Assembly (NCBI GenBank): GCA_020724465.1
Contig: DYGX01000016.1
Coordinates: 1-64,000 of the forward strand
Source of the DNA: Thermoflexus sp.
GTDB lineage: Bacteria > Chloroflexota > Anaerolineae > Aggregatilineales > Aggregatilineaceae
Length of the DNA stretch: 64,000 nt
Direction of reading: 5' to 3'
Shown here: positions 53,564-62,084 of the stretch, piece after piece
How positions within the stretch are numbered: the first letter of the stretch is position 1
How the letters are laid out: each line of letters begins with the position of its first letter
Program-made: the position numbers and the translations under genes
The notes under the pieces: model-generated
Told to the model about the DNA's origin: nothing
The model's input: the letters and a program-made list of their open reading frames with translations, nothing else
Database searches by the model: none

Positions 53564-54616
53564 ATGACCACCGCACCGGACTTCTTCCCGCCGGAACCGC
53601 CGCCGGACGAGCTGCGCTTCCTGGAAGAGCCGCCCGAAGAATACGACTATGAGCCGGAGCCGTTCATGGTCGCGCCGGGCCAGCAGGTACTGCCGGGCAT
53701 GGAGCCGCCGGATGAGCCGCCGGATCACTGGGCCTGGCTGGATGCGCGCTTCGTCGGGCTGGAACAGGTCGATGACCGCGGCAACCTGACCGGCTACGAG
53801 GTCGGCTGTGTGGACCTCTACGCCGACACCGTGTCGGGCGACCTGGGCGGCACGTTTCTGCGCGTGCAGGACTTCGGTCCGGACGAGCGGGATGAAGCCG
53901 AAGACCTGCTCAACCGGCTGAACGGCTACGCCGGCGAGAAAAACATGGCGGCACACGAACTGCCGGGGCTGGCCGAGAAGGTCGCGCGTCAGATCGCCGG
54001 GCGCGAGGGGTACGCGCCGCCGCAGTGGCGCGAACTCACGACCGACGAATACGGCCTGTTCGCGCGCGAGTTTGGCCTGGCTCAGGAAGCCGGGCCGGAC
54101 ATCCCGCCCGAATACGCCCATGACGAACTGCTGCGCACGGCCTATGAACTGGGCGGCGTGGAAGTCGAGCAGCCGGACCCCGCCGCGCAAGCCCTGCACA
54201 AGATTGGCCTGTCCGCCGAAGGCTTCGACCCCGACCGCGACATGCCGCCCTTCTACGACGAGACGACTCACACCGCCTACTGGGTCGGCATCTATCAGCC
54301 GCAGGCCGATGACCGCGAGGTATGCTTCGCCAGCATTCTTTCCCTGACGCGCGACACCGAGTCGGGGGCCTACGAGGCGCAGCTTGCGCCGTGTATGGTC
54401 GGGGACTGGGACCAGGCCTACGCCGCCAGCGAGCACCTCATCGGCATCGCGGAACGCAGCGAGGACATCGAGCGCGTCTTCGAGGCCGCCGAGGGGATGG
54501 CGATTGCCGCCAACCAGCGTGAAGGCTGGCAGCACGGGCGCGGCGTCTCGCTGGAGCCGGAATCGGCTCAGGGTATCGGCGAGTATGCGGCGCAGCAGTG
54601 GGAGTTGGAGCTATGA
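53564..54616 (+). CDS. Acidic modular protein A (unknown family)
   Basis: A 350-residue strongly acidic soluble protein, starting with a Pro/Glu-rich stretch (PPEPPPDELRFLEEPPEEYD). Two alpha/beta modules can be recognised: about 55-150 (WLDARFVGLEQVDDRGNLTG, YEVGCVDLYADTVSG) and about 225-320 (TTHTAYWVGIYQPQADDREV, AYEAQLAPCMVGDWDQAYAA). Each begins with an aromatic strand and ends in an Ala-rich helix. Between them stands PPQWRELTTDEYGLFAREFG, nearly repeated in the protein at 54828. No known domain is recognised; it could be a DNA mimic or a relaxosome factor. It sits in the T4SS operon. Confidence 0.6.
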   Translation: MTTAPDFFPPEPPPDELRFLEEPPEEYDYEPEPFMVAPGQQVLPGMEPPDEPPDHWAWLDARFVGLEQVDDRGNLTGYEVGCVDLYADTVSGDLGGTFLRVQDFGPDERDEAEDLLNRLNGYAGEKNMAAHELPGLAEKVARQIAGREGYAPPQWRELTTDEYGLFAREFGLAQEAGPDIPPEYAHDELLRTAYELGGVEVEQPDPAAQALHKIGLSAEGFDPDRDMPPFYDETTHTAYWVGIYQPQADDREVCFASILSLTRDTESGAYEAQLAPCMVGDWDQAYAASEHLIGIAERSEDIERVFEAAEGMAIAANQREGWQHGRGVSLEPESAQGIGEYAAQQWELEL

Positions 54617-54831
54617 GTGACCTGACCACCTCATTCACTTTCCGGCTGAGCCAGGAGGACAAAAGCGCCCTGTCGGAGCTGGCTGAACGGTTGGGCTGTG
54701 ACCGGGGCGCAGCGCTGCGCCGCTTCATCCGGCAGGCCAACGTGAAGCTCACATCCGGCGCACATAGTCAGTTCACGGTCAACGGTCGTGTGTTTCCGCT
54801 CAAGTTGGGTATGGGAGAGCGTGGAGAATGA
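54613..54831 (+). CDS. Ribbon-helix-helix protein
   Basis: A 72-residue small DNA-binding protein. The N-terminal TTSFTFRLSQEDKSALSELA and ERLGCDRGAALRRFIRQANV fit the Arc/MetJ ribbon-helix-helix fold, with a beta strand (TSFTFRLS) followed by two helices. The C-terminus QFTVNGRVFPLKLG adds a strand pair. Both ends overlap neighbours by 4 bp (ATGA), so it is tightly coupled to the two acidic proteins. It may autoregulate the operon or bind oriT. Confidence 0.7.
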   Translation: MSDLTTSFTFRLSQEDKSALSELAERLGCDRGAALRRFIRQANVKLTSGAHSQFTVNGRVFPLKLGMGERGE

Positions 54832-56885
54832 CAGAGCAGCACACTATCGTCCGCAAGGAATTTCCCAACGGCGACGTGGCCGTAGACGAGGGGAACGGCC
54901 TGGTCTACCACACGCCGGACGCCCGTTACACGGTGGAGCTGGTCCCCCCGCCGTCGCCCGGCGAGGATCCGTATGGGGTGGACCTGGTGCGCACCACCCG
55001 CAGCCAGCACGGCCTGGAACGGGCGCAGCGCCTGACCCTGGCAGAATACCGTTCCCAGATGGCGGCAGAAGCCCATGTCCACCAGGTGGAGCGGGCGCTG
55101 CTGGAGCGAGGGCGCGACGGACTGCTCGATGAAATGAACCGGGTCGAGACCATGCCGTTTGAGCCGGACACGGCCACCTACCTGACCGGCATCTACCCGC
55201 CGGAATGGAGTTCCGGGCGGGTCACACTCAGCGTCATCCGCCTGGAGGGGGAGCGGATAGAAGTGGCGCCGGTGGCCTACGGCCCGGTGGACAGGCTGGC
55301 AGCCGTGGACCAGCGTCTGGAGCAGGCCCTGGCCGAAGGCGGTCCCGCCCGGCTGCTCGATGTGGCAACCGCCGAAGCGGTACAGGCAGGCATTCTGCCG
55401 CCCGACACGCCGTTGTTTGCCCCTGCCGGGGGAGACTGGAAAGCGAACAGGCCGCTGACGGTGGAAGACCGGCCCCAAGGGCCTGTGCTCGCGGTGCCGG
55501 GTCTGCCGGTGACGCTGGGAGAAGACATGACCCCGTATGATGCCCAGGGGCGGTATGTGGCACACCACCTTGATGAGACGGGCACGGTCCATTTCTTCGC
55601 CGTGGTAGACCGCCCACCGGAGAATCTCATGCCGGGAGACGCCCCGCGCGAGTTTCGCTACTTCCGGGCACAGAAGACTGCCGACGGACAGGTGCTCCAC
55701 GACTCGCTGCCGGTGATGCCGGTGTCTGCCCCCGGCTCTCCCTGGCCGATTCCGCTCTTCAGCAGCCTGCTGGAAGACAACCGGCTGGAGGACGTGCAGG
55801 CGCTGGCCGGGGAACTGGCCCACCTGCACGACCTGCCGTTCCCGGATACACTGCCCCCGCTGGGGCAAGAGCCTCAGCCGGAGACTGGCTGGTACCACTA
55901 CGACACGGCGCTGGTTTTGGCGACACCGCAGGGAGTGGACGACAGTTACAGCGTGGGCGCGGTCGATGTCTACCGCAACCACCAGCGCGAAGCGTGGGCG
56001 GCGCGCTATCTGCCGATGGGCGAGTTTGACACGCTCGATGAGGCATTGGACGGCGAATTGATGATGATGCGCATGCGCAGCGAGGAGCGGCTGGCGCTAT
56101 CTCCCCCGCGGTTCCGCGACGAACCGGCCATCTACGAGCGCATCGCGCGCGCCGGGGCCGATGTCGCCCTGGCCGACCTGCTGGAGCAGCACGACGGACA
56201 CCTGCCGCCCGACTACGACGGGGACCACGAGCCGCAGTGGGAACCGCTCACCACCAGGGAATGGGAGGCCTACCGCGACTTTGTGCGGATGATCCGGCAC
56301 GCCGACCCGGAAATCGTGCCTGTCTACGGCACGCTGCCCACCGCCGTCCCCCGCTTCGCCGACGAACGGTTGGTCGCGGGCAGCGAGCAGCCCGCCCTGC
56401 CCTACCGCACGCCGGAGGACTTCGCGCCGGAGGTCGTCGCCCTGCCGACCGCGCTCGCCCCCACCTGGCGGCTCGACATCGTGCCCGCGCGCAATCCTGA
56501 AGGCGCGCCGTTGGGTTATTCTGCCGTGTGCGTGGTGGACTTCAGCGATCTGGCCGGGACGCTCTCGCCCGACTCATCGGAGCGCGGCCAGTGGCTCGAA
56601 GTGGCGCAGTTTACAACGGAAGAACGGGCCAACCAGTTCCGCGAAGACTTCATGTCGCTGGCGAACGCAGATGAGGCGAGTCGCCTCTCCGGCCCGGCTT
56701 TGGCTGAGGCGGTCGCGAATGACCTGGGCATGAGCGGCGGGTGGCAGGTGATGGACAAGGAGTCGCTGGAGAAGCTGAAGGCGGGGGAATGGGTAGTTGA
56801 ACATCCGGCTCAGGCATGGCAGCCCCGGCTGAATGAGGTATCCAGTCCGGCGCTGGAAGCTGCTTACCTCGATCTTGACCTGTAA
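54828..56885 (+). CDS. Acidic modular protein B (unknown family)
   Basis: A 685-residue acidic protein, paralogous to protein A in parts. At least three modules are visible: about 105-195 (TATYLTGIYPPEWSSGRVTL, IEVAPVAYGPVDRLAAVDQR), about 355-435 (WYHYDTALVLATPQGVDDSY, SVGAVDVYRNHQREAWAARY) and about 545-640 (WRLDIVPARNPEGAPLGYSA, GQWLEVAQFTTEERANQFRE). QWEPLTTREWEAYRDFVR (about 467) echoes protein A. The N-terminus has a beta-rich segment (VAVDEGNGLVYHTPDARYTV). No catalytic motif or membrane segment is seen. It is last in the plus-strand operon and followed by a hairpin. Confidence 0.6.
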   Translation: MTEQHTIVRKEFPNGDVAVDEGNGLVYHTPDARYTVELVPPPSPGEDPYGVDLVRTTRSQHGLERAQRLTLAEYRSQMAAEAHVHQVERALLERGRDGLLDEMNRVETMPFEPDTATYLTGIYPPEWSSGRVTLSVIRLEGERIEVAPVAYGPVDRLAAVDQRLEQALAEGGPARLLDVATAEAVQAGILPPDTPLFAPAGGDWKANRPLTVEDRPQGPVLAVPGLPVTLGEDMTPYDAQGRYVAHHLDETGTVHFFAVVDRPPENLMPGDAPREFRYFRAQKTADGQVLHDSLPVMPVSAPGSPWPIPLFSSLLEDNRLEDVQALAGELAHLHDLPFPDTLPPLGQEPQPETGWYHYDTALVLATPQGVDDSYSVGAVDVYRNHQREAWAARYLPMGEFDTLDEALDGELMMMRMRSEERLALSPPRFRDEPAIYERIARAGADVALADLLEQHDGHLPPDYDGDHEPQWEPLTTREWEAYRDFVRMIRHADPEIVPVYGTLPTAVPRFADERLVAGSEQPALPYRTPEDFAPEVVALPTALAPTWRLDIVPARNPEGAPLGYSAVCVVDFSDLAGTLSPDSSERGQWLEVAQFTTEERANQFREDFMSLANADEASRLSGPALAEAVANDLGMSGGWQVMDKESLEKLKAGEWVVEHPAQAWQPRLNEVSSPALEAAYLDLDL

Positions 56886-56889
56886 GTAG

Positions 56890-56920
56890 ATGCGCCTGGG
56901 CGGAAATTGTCCAGGCGCAT
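56890..56920 (+). terminator. Hairpin at end of the long conjugation operon
   Basis: A perfect 10 bp stem ATGCGCCTGG / CCAGGCGCAT with an 11 nt loop, 5 bp past the stop. No U-tract follows, so it may be a Rho-assisted or processing structure. Confidence 0.45.
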
Positions 56921-57067
56921 AACCGTTATCATCGGCAATACAACCTCATCTTTTGCCGTGCGTACATTCCAAATCGATGATGGTCGCCTCATTCGCGCAG
57001 ACAAATCTGTGTGAAGTAGAATGTGATCATCAACAGGTTCCTATATACGATTGCGCAGAAGGCGACC

Positions 57068-57508
57068 ATGCCGAGTTCCCATCTAGACAAAACCCTTGTT
57101 GGCCTTGCAGGGGAATTCCTGGTAGCTGGACACCTCTGTCTTAAGGGCTATGTGGCTTCACTCACCCTTAAGAACTACCCAGGAGTCGATATCTTCTGTC
57201 TGAACCCAAGAAATGGCAGGCAGGTAGCAATACAAGTCAAGACCATTCATGGTCACAGGGGAGGGGAATATTTCGTCCCTGAAAATGTGGATACGTTAGT
57301 CTGTCCTTTCGTCTTTGTCTTCATTGGTCCCGACGAGTCTGTTGAGTTCTTTGTTGTTCCAGCAGAACGGGTAGCGCACATTAGCGCCCAAGAGCGAGAC
57401 GATTATCTGCGAGCGCATCCTAAGGCGAAGCGCGAACAGCCCCGCATGATAAGGAAAAATAGCCTTCTGGATTACAAAGATCGGTGGGATTTGCTGGGGC
57501 TTGAGTGA
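57068..57508 (+). CDS. PD-(D/E)XK nuclease-like protein
   Basis: A 146-residue soluble protein with a restriction-endonuclease-like core: VGLAGEFLVAGHLCLKGYVA gives the N-terminal Glu helix, YPGVDIFCLNPRNGRQVAIQ VKT the Asp and Gln-x-Lys active-site strand. The start at 57068 is preferred for AAGG upstream; the frame is open to 57023. The region 56886-57510 has visibly lower GC than the rest of the ICE, a sign of separate acquisition. It might be a nuclease in defence or repair. It overlaps the convergent HU-like gene by 37 bp. Confidence 0.6.
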   Translation: MPSSHLDKTLVGLAGEFLVAGHLCLKGYVASLTLKNYPGVDIFCLNPRNGRQVAIQVKTIHGHRGGEYFVPENVDTLVCPFVFVFIGPDESVEFFVVPAERVAHISAQERDDYLRAHPKAKREQPRMIRKNSLLDYKDRWDLLGLE

Positions 57509-57807
57509 TCTCCAGGTTTATCTTCTTTGAGTTTATCCAACCGCTTTTTCAATCCCTTGCCGGATCGTACAACCACCCGCCAGATCACCCGCCTCGGTTC
57601 GCCAGTGCTCAGCATTCCACGCCGCTCGCCCCGGTCAATGCGCTGCACTTCGAGCACCAGGAAGTTCTCCAGCTCTATCCGCCCGCCGGACGCCAGTTCT
57701 TCGGTCCACACCTCGATGAGCGCTTCCAGCATCCGCTGTACGTCGTGATTGCGTAAGCGCGTGCGGCGGCCAATCTCGCTCACCATCTTGTTCTTGGTCA
57801 GGCTCAT
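57472..57807 (-). CDS. HU/IHF-like DNA-binding protein
   Basis: A 111-residue member of the HU/IHF family: LTKNKMVSEIGRRTRLRNHD (helix pair), VQRMLEALIEVWTEELASGG and RIELENFLVLEVQRIDRGER followed by the arm region and a Lys-rich C-terminal tail (about 85-111) beyond the usual 90 residues. HU-type proteins bend DNA and often help relaxosome or integrase assembly. GGAGAG precedes the start. It is the last gene of the MobC-relaxase-coupling-protein operon (1 bp gap). Confidence 0.75.
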   Translation of the reverse strand: MSLTKNKMVSEIGRRTRLRNHDVQRMLEALIEVWTEELASGGRIELENFLVLEVQRIDRGERRGMLSTGEPRRVIWRVVVRSGKGLKKRLDKLKEDKPGDHSSPSKSHRSL

Positions 57808-57808
57808 G

Positions 57809-59815
57809 TTATCTCTCCCGCGCAGCAGCGACCCGCGCCCGATGCGCTTCCCTCATCTTCGTCAGCGAAATGAGCGGCGAAGGGATGCTTTCCATTCCCG
57901 TCACCCGCTCAGCCACCCGCTCCATCCTGGCCCGGTCAGGGCTGGGATTAGCGGCGGGGACGTTCTCCGACACGGTGACCGGCTTCAGGTTCAGGGAGAT
58001 GCCCCGCTCCAATAGCAGCGGTTCGACGTCCTTCGCGGCGGCGAATCGCTCCCGCCAGTCGCGGCGCTCATAGAGGCGCGTCAGGCGGGCGGTCAGGATG
58101 GCCTGGGTAGCGAAGTTCGGCTCGACATAGCGCGCGAAGATGGTGCAGTTGCCCGACTGCGGGGTGATGACCTCATCCACCGTCAGCAGCGGGCGCTGGC
58201 GCAGGTGGCTGTTGGGATCGTCGCGGTTCGCGTCCGCGGTGGCGATGCCGGACGCCTTCGAGTAGTACTCCGCCGTTTCCGCGTCGCAGCCGCCGAACAC
58301 AATCTGCGTCGCCAGGCCGGTGAGCAGCGCCTGCGTGCCTTCCTGCCCGTAGATCAGGTGGAACTGCCCCTTGGTCTGCGCACCAATGAGAATGGAGATA
58401 CGGCGCTTGCGTACCAGGTTCACATCGGCCACCAGGCTGTCGAGTTTGCCCAGAGTCGGGAACTCGTCCAGCACCACACCGACCGGCACGGGCAGCGGCC
58501 CGCCGTTCAGTTCGCCGATGGTGTCCAGGTCGAGCATCAGCTTGCGCAGCGTCGCGCCCAGGTAGGACGCATACACCGCCCGCATCCGGCCCGGACAGGT
58601 CAAGACGACCACGGTCGGCTGCGAGACGATCAGGTCCGCGCCGAAATCCGAGGCGCTGGTGTTGGCGCGCACGTCGGCAGAGGCCCAACCGGTCAGCGCG
58701 GTGGCGAGCGTGGCGACCACGTTAGCCGCGACCTTGCCATCCGACTTCGCGCTGGCGATGAAGGCGTTCGCCAGCAGCGAAGCGTCGTCCTTGCCTGCTG
58801 CGAGGGTCTCCGCCAGGGACTTGATGTCGTTGAGCGCGTTGTAGATGTCGCCCAGCGTGTCAAAGCGAATCAGACAGGCGGCCAGCAGCGCGGCGGCGCT
58901 GTCGCTCCAGAAGCGGTTGTCGCCGTGCGCGCTGGGGACCAGCACATCGGCAATCGCGCGGGCGTCAGACACGCTCGTGATGTCCGCCGCCAGGTTGTAA
59001 CGCGGCCCGGCGCTGCTGGTCGGATCATGCACAGCCACCAGATGCCCGGTCACCTGCGCAAAGCGAATGACGTGATCCCTGATTTCGCCCTGCGGGTCGG
59101 CCACGATCAGGCTGTGTCCGGCCAGCATCCGGTCGCCGATGACCGGCAGGATCACGCCCTGCGTCTTACCTGACCCCGCGCCGCCCAGGGTCAGGATGCC
59201 GCGCGCCGCATCTTCGCCGCTCAGGTGAAAGGTACCTGTCCCGTAATCCAGGCGCCACCTGTTCTCGCCCCAGAATGCGCCCAGGAAGCTCACCCCTTCC
59301 CGGTCCCGGCGGCGGTAGCGGCGGTACTCACGCATCGTGCAGAAATGGGATGAGCCGAGCGAGCCTCTACGCACAGCCGGGCGGCGCATCCGGTCCACGC
59401 GCTCGCGCAGCCACCCACCCTGGCGCAGACCCTCATGCACGGCGACATTCGCCACGCACACCGCCATACACCCCAGCAGTCCGGCCATGAACAGCCGCAT
59501 CCGGTTGACGGTGAGCGGTCCCCCTGCCATCGAGGTAATGAATCCATTATCCACCTGCGGCATAGTCGAGCGACGGATGGCAAAGTCACCCATCAGCGTG
59601 AGATACAGCGCAAAGATACCCAGCGAGACGATCCCATGTGCCAGCAGGCGCAAGACGAAATCGCGGCGGGTGCTCTGCTTTTCCCGGTCGGTGCGGCGAA
59701 TGGATGTGCCCATCAGGGCGGCGGCCATGACGGGAGCCAGGGGGATCAGGCACAGCAGCGGCGCAAGACAGCCGCTCAGTGCCGCCCGACCTTCGGTGAA
59801 CAGCCAGTAGAACAC
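57809..59815 (-). CDS. VirD4/TraG-type coupling protein
   Basis: A 668-residue membrane ATPase that brings the relaxase-DNA complex to the secretion channel. N-terminal hydrophobic segments lie at about 12-36, 58-76 and 108-128. Walker A is GGAGSGKTQG (211-220), Walker B VGVVLDEFPTLGKLDSLV (about 440-457), with IVADPQGEIRDHVI and ARYVEPNFATQAI typical of TraG/VirD4. It follows the relaxase gene by 12 bp and lies in a minus-strand operon with the MobC-like and HU-like genes. Confidence 0.9.
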   Translation of the reverse strand: MFYWLFTEGRAALSGCLAPLLCLIPLAPVMAAALMGTSIRRTDREKQSTRRDFVLRLLAHGIVSLGIFALYLTLMGDFAIRRSTMPQVDNGFITSMAGGPLTVNRMRLFMAGLLGCMAVCVANVAVHEGLRQGGWLRERVDRMRRPAVRRGSLGSSHFCTMREYRRYRRRDREGVSFLGAFWGENRWRLDYGTGTFHLSGEDAARGILTLGGAGSGKTQGVILPVIGDRMLAGHSLIVADPQGEIRDHVIRFAQVTGHLVAVHDPTSSAGPRYNLAADITSVSDARAIADVLVPSAHGDNRFWSDSAAALLAACLIRFDTLGDIYNALNDIKSLAETLAAGKDDASLLANAFIASAKSDGKVAANVVATLATALTGWASADVRANTSASDFGADLIVSQPTVVVLTCPGRMRAVYASYLGATLRKLMLDLDTIGELNGGPLPVPVGVVLDEFPTLGKLDSLVADVNLVRKRRISILIGAQTKGQFHLIYGQEGTQALLTGLATQIVFGGCDAETAEYYSKASGIATADANRDDPNSHLRQRPLLTVDEVITPQSGNCTIFARYVEPNFATQAILTARLTRLYERRDWRERFAAAKDVEPLLLERGISLNLKPVTVSENVPAANPSPDRARMERVAERVTGMESIPSPLISLTKMREAHRARVAAARER

Positions 59816-59827
59816 GGATACTCGCCC

Positions 59828-60484
59828 CTAGCGCGGGAACCACAGGTCGAGACTGTCGGAATCGGTCGGGATGTCGTGCGCGACTTGCGGCTCTTCCCGC
59901 AGCCGACGCCACTCCGGGCCGATGGTCCGATCCAGCGCCTGCTCGAATTCCTCGCGGGCAATGTCATTGAACAGCGCATCATGCCCCTGCCGTTTGTTGA
60001 TGTACAGGGGTTCCCATCCCCCAACGGTCGGAGCCAGGCCCGGCAGGATCACGTGCGTATGAAGCTGCTGTTCGCCTTCTTTGGTCTGTCGGTCGTGCAA
60101 AACGTAGCTGTAGCGCGGAATCTGGAAACCGAGCGCCTCGTAGTAGGCTTCCACGATACGCTCGGTCACGTCCATGACCAGGGCGCGGCGGCGCTCTTCT
60201 GGTACAAGAGCCATCAGGTCCGGCGCAGGCGAGATCACCCAGGTCCACGCCAGCACATGTCGGCTCTTGAGCCGGTCGCAGTTGGCCTGGATGTCGCGGT
60301 AGTGCGCGCCCAATCCCCGGTCCTGCCAGCGGTCACGCAACTTGCTGGGGCTGGCTTTGGTGTTGGGATCCTCGCGATACTGGAAATACTTGAGCGCGCC
60401 GCGCAGCCCTTTATGGCCGCTGCCGCGCCCCCCTCGCGTGGGCGATTTGTACTTCAGGTCGGCGACGATCAGGGCCTTACTCAT
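59828..60484 (-). CDS. Small relaxase-like protein (MOBP-type)
   Basis: A 218-residue protein. The metal-binding motif is seen as YVLHD (His130) and LHTHVILPG (His142, His144), which fits the HUH three-histidine pattern of MOBP relaxases. Candidate catalytic tyrosines are Tyr33 and Tyr36 in ALKYFQYRED. Relaxases nick oriT and stay covalently bound during transfer; the protein is short and has no helicase or primase extension. The ATG at 60484 is chosen over a GTG at 60490 and overlaps the upstream MobC-like gene by 8 bp. The coupling protein gene follows. Confidence 0.68.
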   Translation of the reverse strand: MSKALIVADLKYKSPTRGGRGSGHKGLRGALKYFQYREDPNTKASPSKLRDRWQDRGLGAHYRDIQANCDRLKSRHVLAWTWVISPAPDLMALVPEERRRALVMDVTERIVEAYYEALGFQIPRYSYVLHDRQTKEGEQQLHTHVILPGLAPTVGGWEPLYINKRQGHDALFNDIAREEFEQALDRTIGPEWRRLREEPQVAHDIPTDSDSLDLWFPR

Positions 60485-60875
60485 GGTCACGCACGGCGTC
60501 TATCTGCGCCTGGATGGCAGCGGCGTTCTGCTGAGCGGCGATGATCGCGGCCTGGATCAGCTCACCGGCGGTGATGGGCTGTTCGGTGAACACCGGCAGC
60601 ATGACCGCCAGCCCGTGTGCCAGCAGCGCCGTGATGAGATGCAGGTGGAATTCCAGGTCAGCTTGCAGCTCATCGATCCGCTCCTGGAACGCCTTACGGA
60701 AGTGCGCCCGGCTGCCTACGACATCTTCCTGGCGATCCAGGTACTCGCGGATAGCCTGGCGGATCAGGTCCGCCTCGGTGACGTCGCGCGTTTCGCGGGC
60801 GAGAAGCTGCTGCAGGCGGGCGCGCAGTTCAGGCGTCATGGCGATGCTGCGGCGGACGGTTTTGGTCGCTCGCAT
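60477..60875 (-). CDS. MobC-like ribbon-helix-helix accessory protein
   Basis: A 132-residue protein. The N-terminus VRRSIAMTPELRARLQQLLA and EADLIRQAIREYLDRQED is a ribbon-helix-helix with the strand SIAMT. A long helical C-terminal half (about 60-130) rich in Ala, Gln and Leu may form a coiled coil. AAAGGG lies upstream of the ATG. Its position directly before the relaxase gene and after a hairpin-dense intergenic region suggests an oriT-binding relaxosome protein. Confidence 0.68.
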   Translation of the reverse strand: MRATKTVRRSIAMTPELRARLQQLLARETRDVTEADLIRQAIREYLDRQEDVVGSRAHFRKAFQERIDELQADLEFHLHLITALLAHGLAVMLPVFTEQPITAGELIQAAIIAAQQNAAAIQAQIDAVRDHE

Positions 60876-60993
60876 GCGAAACCCTTTCGGTTACATCGGA
60901 CAGTCTCATTGTCTCAAAGCGGGGTGCGGTCAGGTGCGGAGAATTGCCGCTTGGAGCATGAGAATATACCGCAATGGCGGCGCACATTTCCGC

Positions 60994-61341
60994 GCGCGAC
61001 ACCTGTCGCGCCGTGCGTCGTGAGTCGGTCGCACAAGCGACCGTCGCACCCGAAACACAGCGCCACCGGTCGTCATTGGGCGGGGTGTTTGCTGTCGGAG
61101 CGGCTCCCCGCTCCGACCGACCGCACGGGTGCGCAGCAATCCGTGCGGGTGCCGCGCCGGGGCGCGGCACGTCAGCCCCACCGGCGCATGAGGTGCGAGC
61201 TTTTAGCTCGCTACGCTCCCGGACAGCCAGGCTGCGCCCAGACCCCGCAAGACACACCCCGTCTTGCACAGCGGATGGCGCTGTCCGGGAGCGTCGGTCA
61301 CCGCCGGGTGGCGGTGACCGGGCGCGCCGCGCGGCGCGCCC
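60994..61341. repeat. Field of nine hairpins, candidate oriT
   Basis: Intergenic 60876-61479 has no credible gene. Perfect inverted repeats occur at 60994-61011 (8 bp arms), 61026-61043 (7), 61095-61116 (9), 61121-61148 (8), 61149-61170 (10), 61195-61211 (7), 61214-61293 (14 bp arms CGCTCCCGGACAGC, with an inner GCAAGAC / GTCTTGC hairpin at 61247-61267), 61295-61320 (11) and 61320-61341 (11, no loop). The field lies directly upstream of the MobC and relaxase genes, as expected of an oriT or single-strand origin. Confidence 0.7.
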
Positions 61342-61424
61342 AAACTGCGCACGAGCACACCGAGCAGCCAGGGAAATCTCCCACACACCTCCCCTCCCGC
61401 CCTTCGAAGCGCGACCGGCTGAAA

Positions 61425-61452
61425 AACAGAAACGGCACGCTCGCGCGTGCCG
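61425..61452 (-). terminator. Rho-independent terminator of ssb
   Basis: CGGCACGC / GCGTGCCG with a TCGC loop (61433-61452), followed on the minus strand by TTTCTGTTTTTC, 27 bp past the ssb stop. Confidence 0.8.
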
Positions 61453-61479
61453 CTCTGTGGTGTGGGGATGTCGTGCGGG

Positions 61480-61848
61480 CTAGAAGGGCAACGAGTCCTC
61501 GTCTGCGCCGGTGTCGGCAGCCGGCCCGCGCCTGGTGATGATGAACTCCACGCGGCGGGCGGTCACTTCCAACTGGCCCTGCGGCGTCTTGTCCTGCGCG
61601 CTCCACACCGCCACCTGGAAGCGCTCCGCGTGCACGCAGACCAGGTCACCCTTGCTCAGGTACTGGTGGCAGGCTTCCGCCTGTTTGCCCCAGACCGCGA
61701 CCCGCACCCAGACGGTGGTCTTGCGCTCACCGTATCCCTGGTCAATCGCCAGGTTGAAGTTGGCGACCGGCTCGCCGGTCTGCGTTGTGCGGAGTTGAGG
61801 ATCGTTGCCGAGACGACCGCGGAAGATGAGCGTAGCTGAGGTGGACAT
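61480..61848 (-). CDS. ssb: Single-stranded DNA-binding protein
   Basis: A 122-residue SSB with an OB fold: FRGRLGNDPQLRTTQTGEPV, ANFNLAIDQGYGERKTTVWV, VAVWGKQAEACHQYLSKGDL and VCVHAERFQVAVWSAQD. The C-terminal acidic tip DEDSLPF matches the protein-interaction tail. It lacks a long Gly/Gln linker, as is common for mobile-element SSBs. AAGGAG precedes the start. It protects ssDNA during conjugative transfer or ICE replication. A terminator follows and a large nested inverted repeat lies upstream. Confidence 0.9.
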   Translation of the reverse strand: MSTSATLIFRGRLGNDPQLRTTQTGEPVANFNLAIDQGYGERKTTVWVRVAVWGKQAEACHQYLSKGDLVCVHAERFQVAVWSAQDKTPQGQLEVTARRVEFIITRRGPAADTGADEDSLPF

Positions 61849-61906
61849 TGTCTGACACTCCTTTGTTGTTTTTCGCCCGGTTGGGCTGATGCGTTGCCCG
61901 CCCTCA

Positions 61907-62040
61907 GCCGAACCGCTCCCCGGACGCCTGTCACCGCAGGCGCCATGTCGACCGGTGAGCGCAGCGGCGCAAGCCCGGAGGTCGACATGGCATCAGAACC
62001 CGGCGCAGCGCGGCGGGTTTGACAGGCGGCGCGGTTCGGC
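61907..62040. repeat. Nested inverted repeat upstream of ssb
   Basis: Three perfect arm pairs are nested about one centre: GCCGAACCGC (61907-61916) with 62031-62040; CGCCTGTCA (61925-61933) with 62020-62028; GCCATGTCGACC (61942-61953) with 61980-61991. The inner loop is 26 nt. This 134 bp structure could extrude as a cruciform or fold as ssDNA. It lies in the gene-free 61849-62492. Confidence 0.65.
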
Positions 62041-62084
62041 ACAATGGCAACGCGAGTCATCAGCCCTGGGCAGCAAAACAAAGG

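Noticed and set aside
52283-54535. A 750-codon open frame on the minus strand
   Set aside because: It lies fully antisense to topoisomerase and the acidic protein, has the composition expected from GC-rich third-position shadowing and resembles no family.
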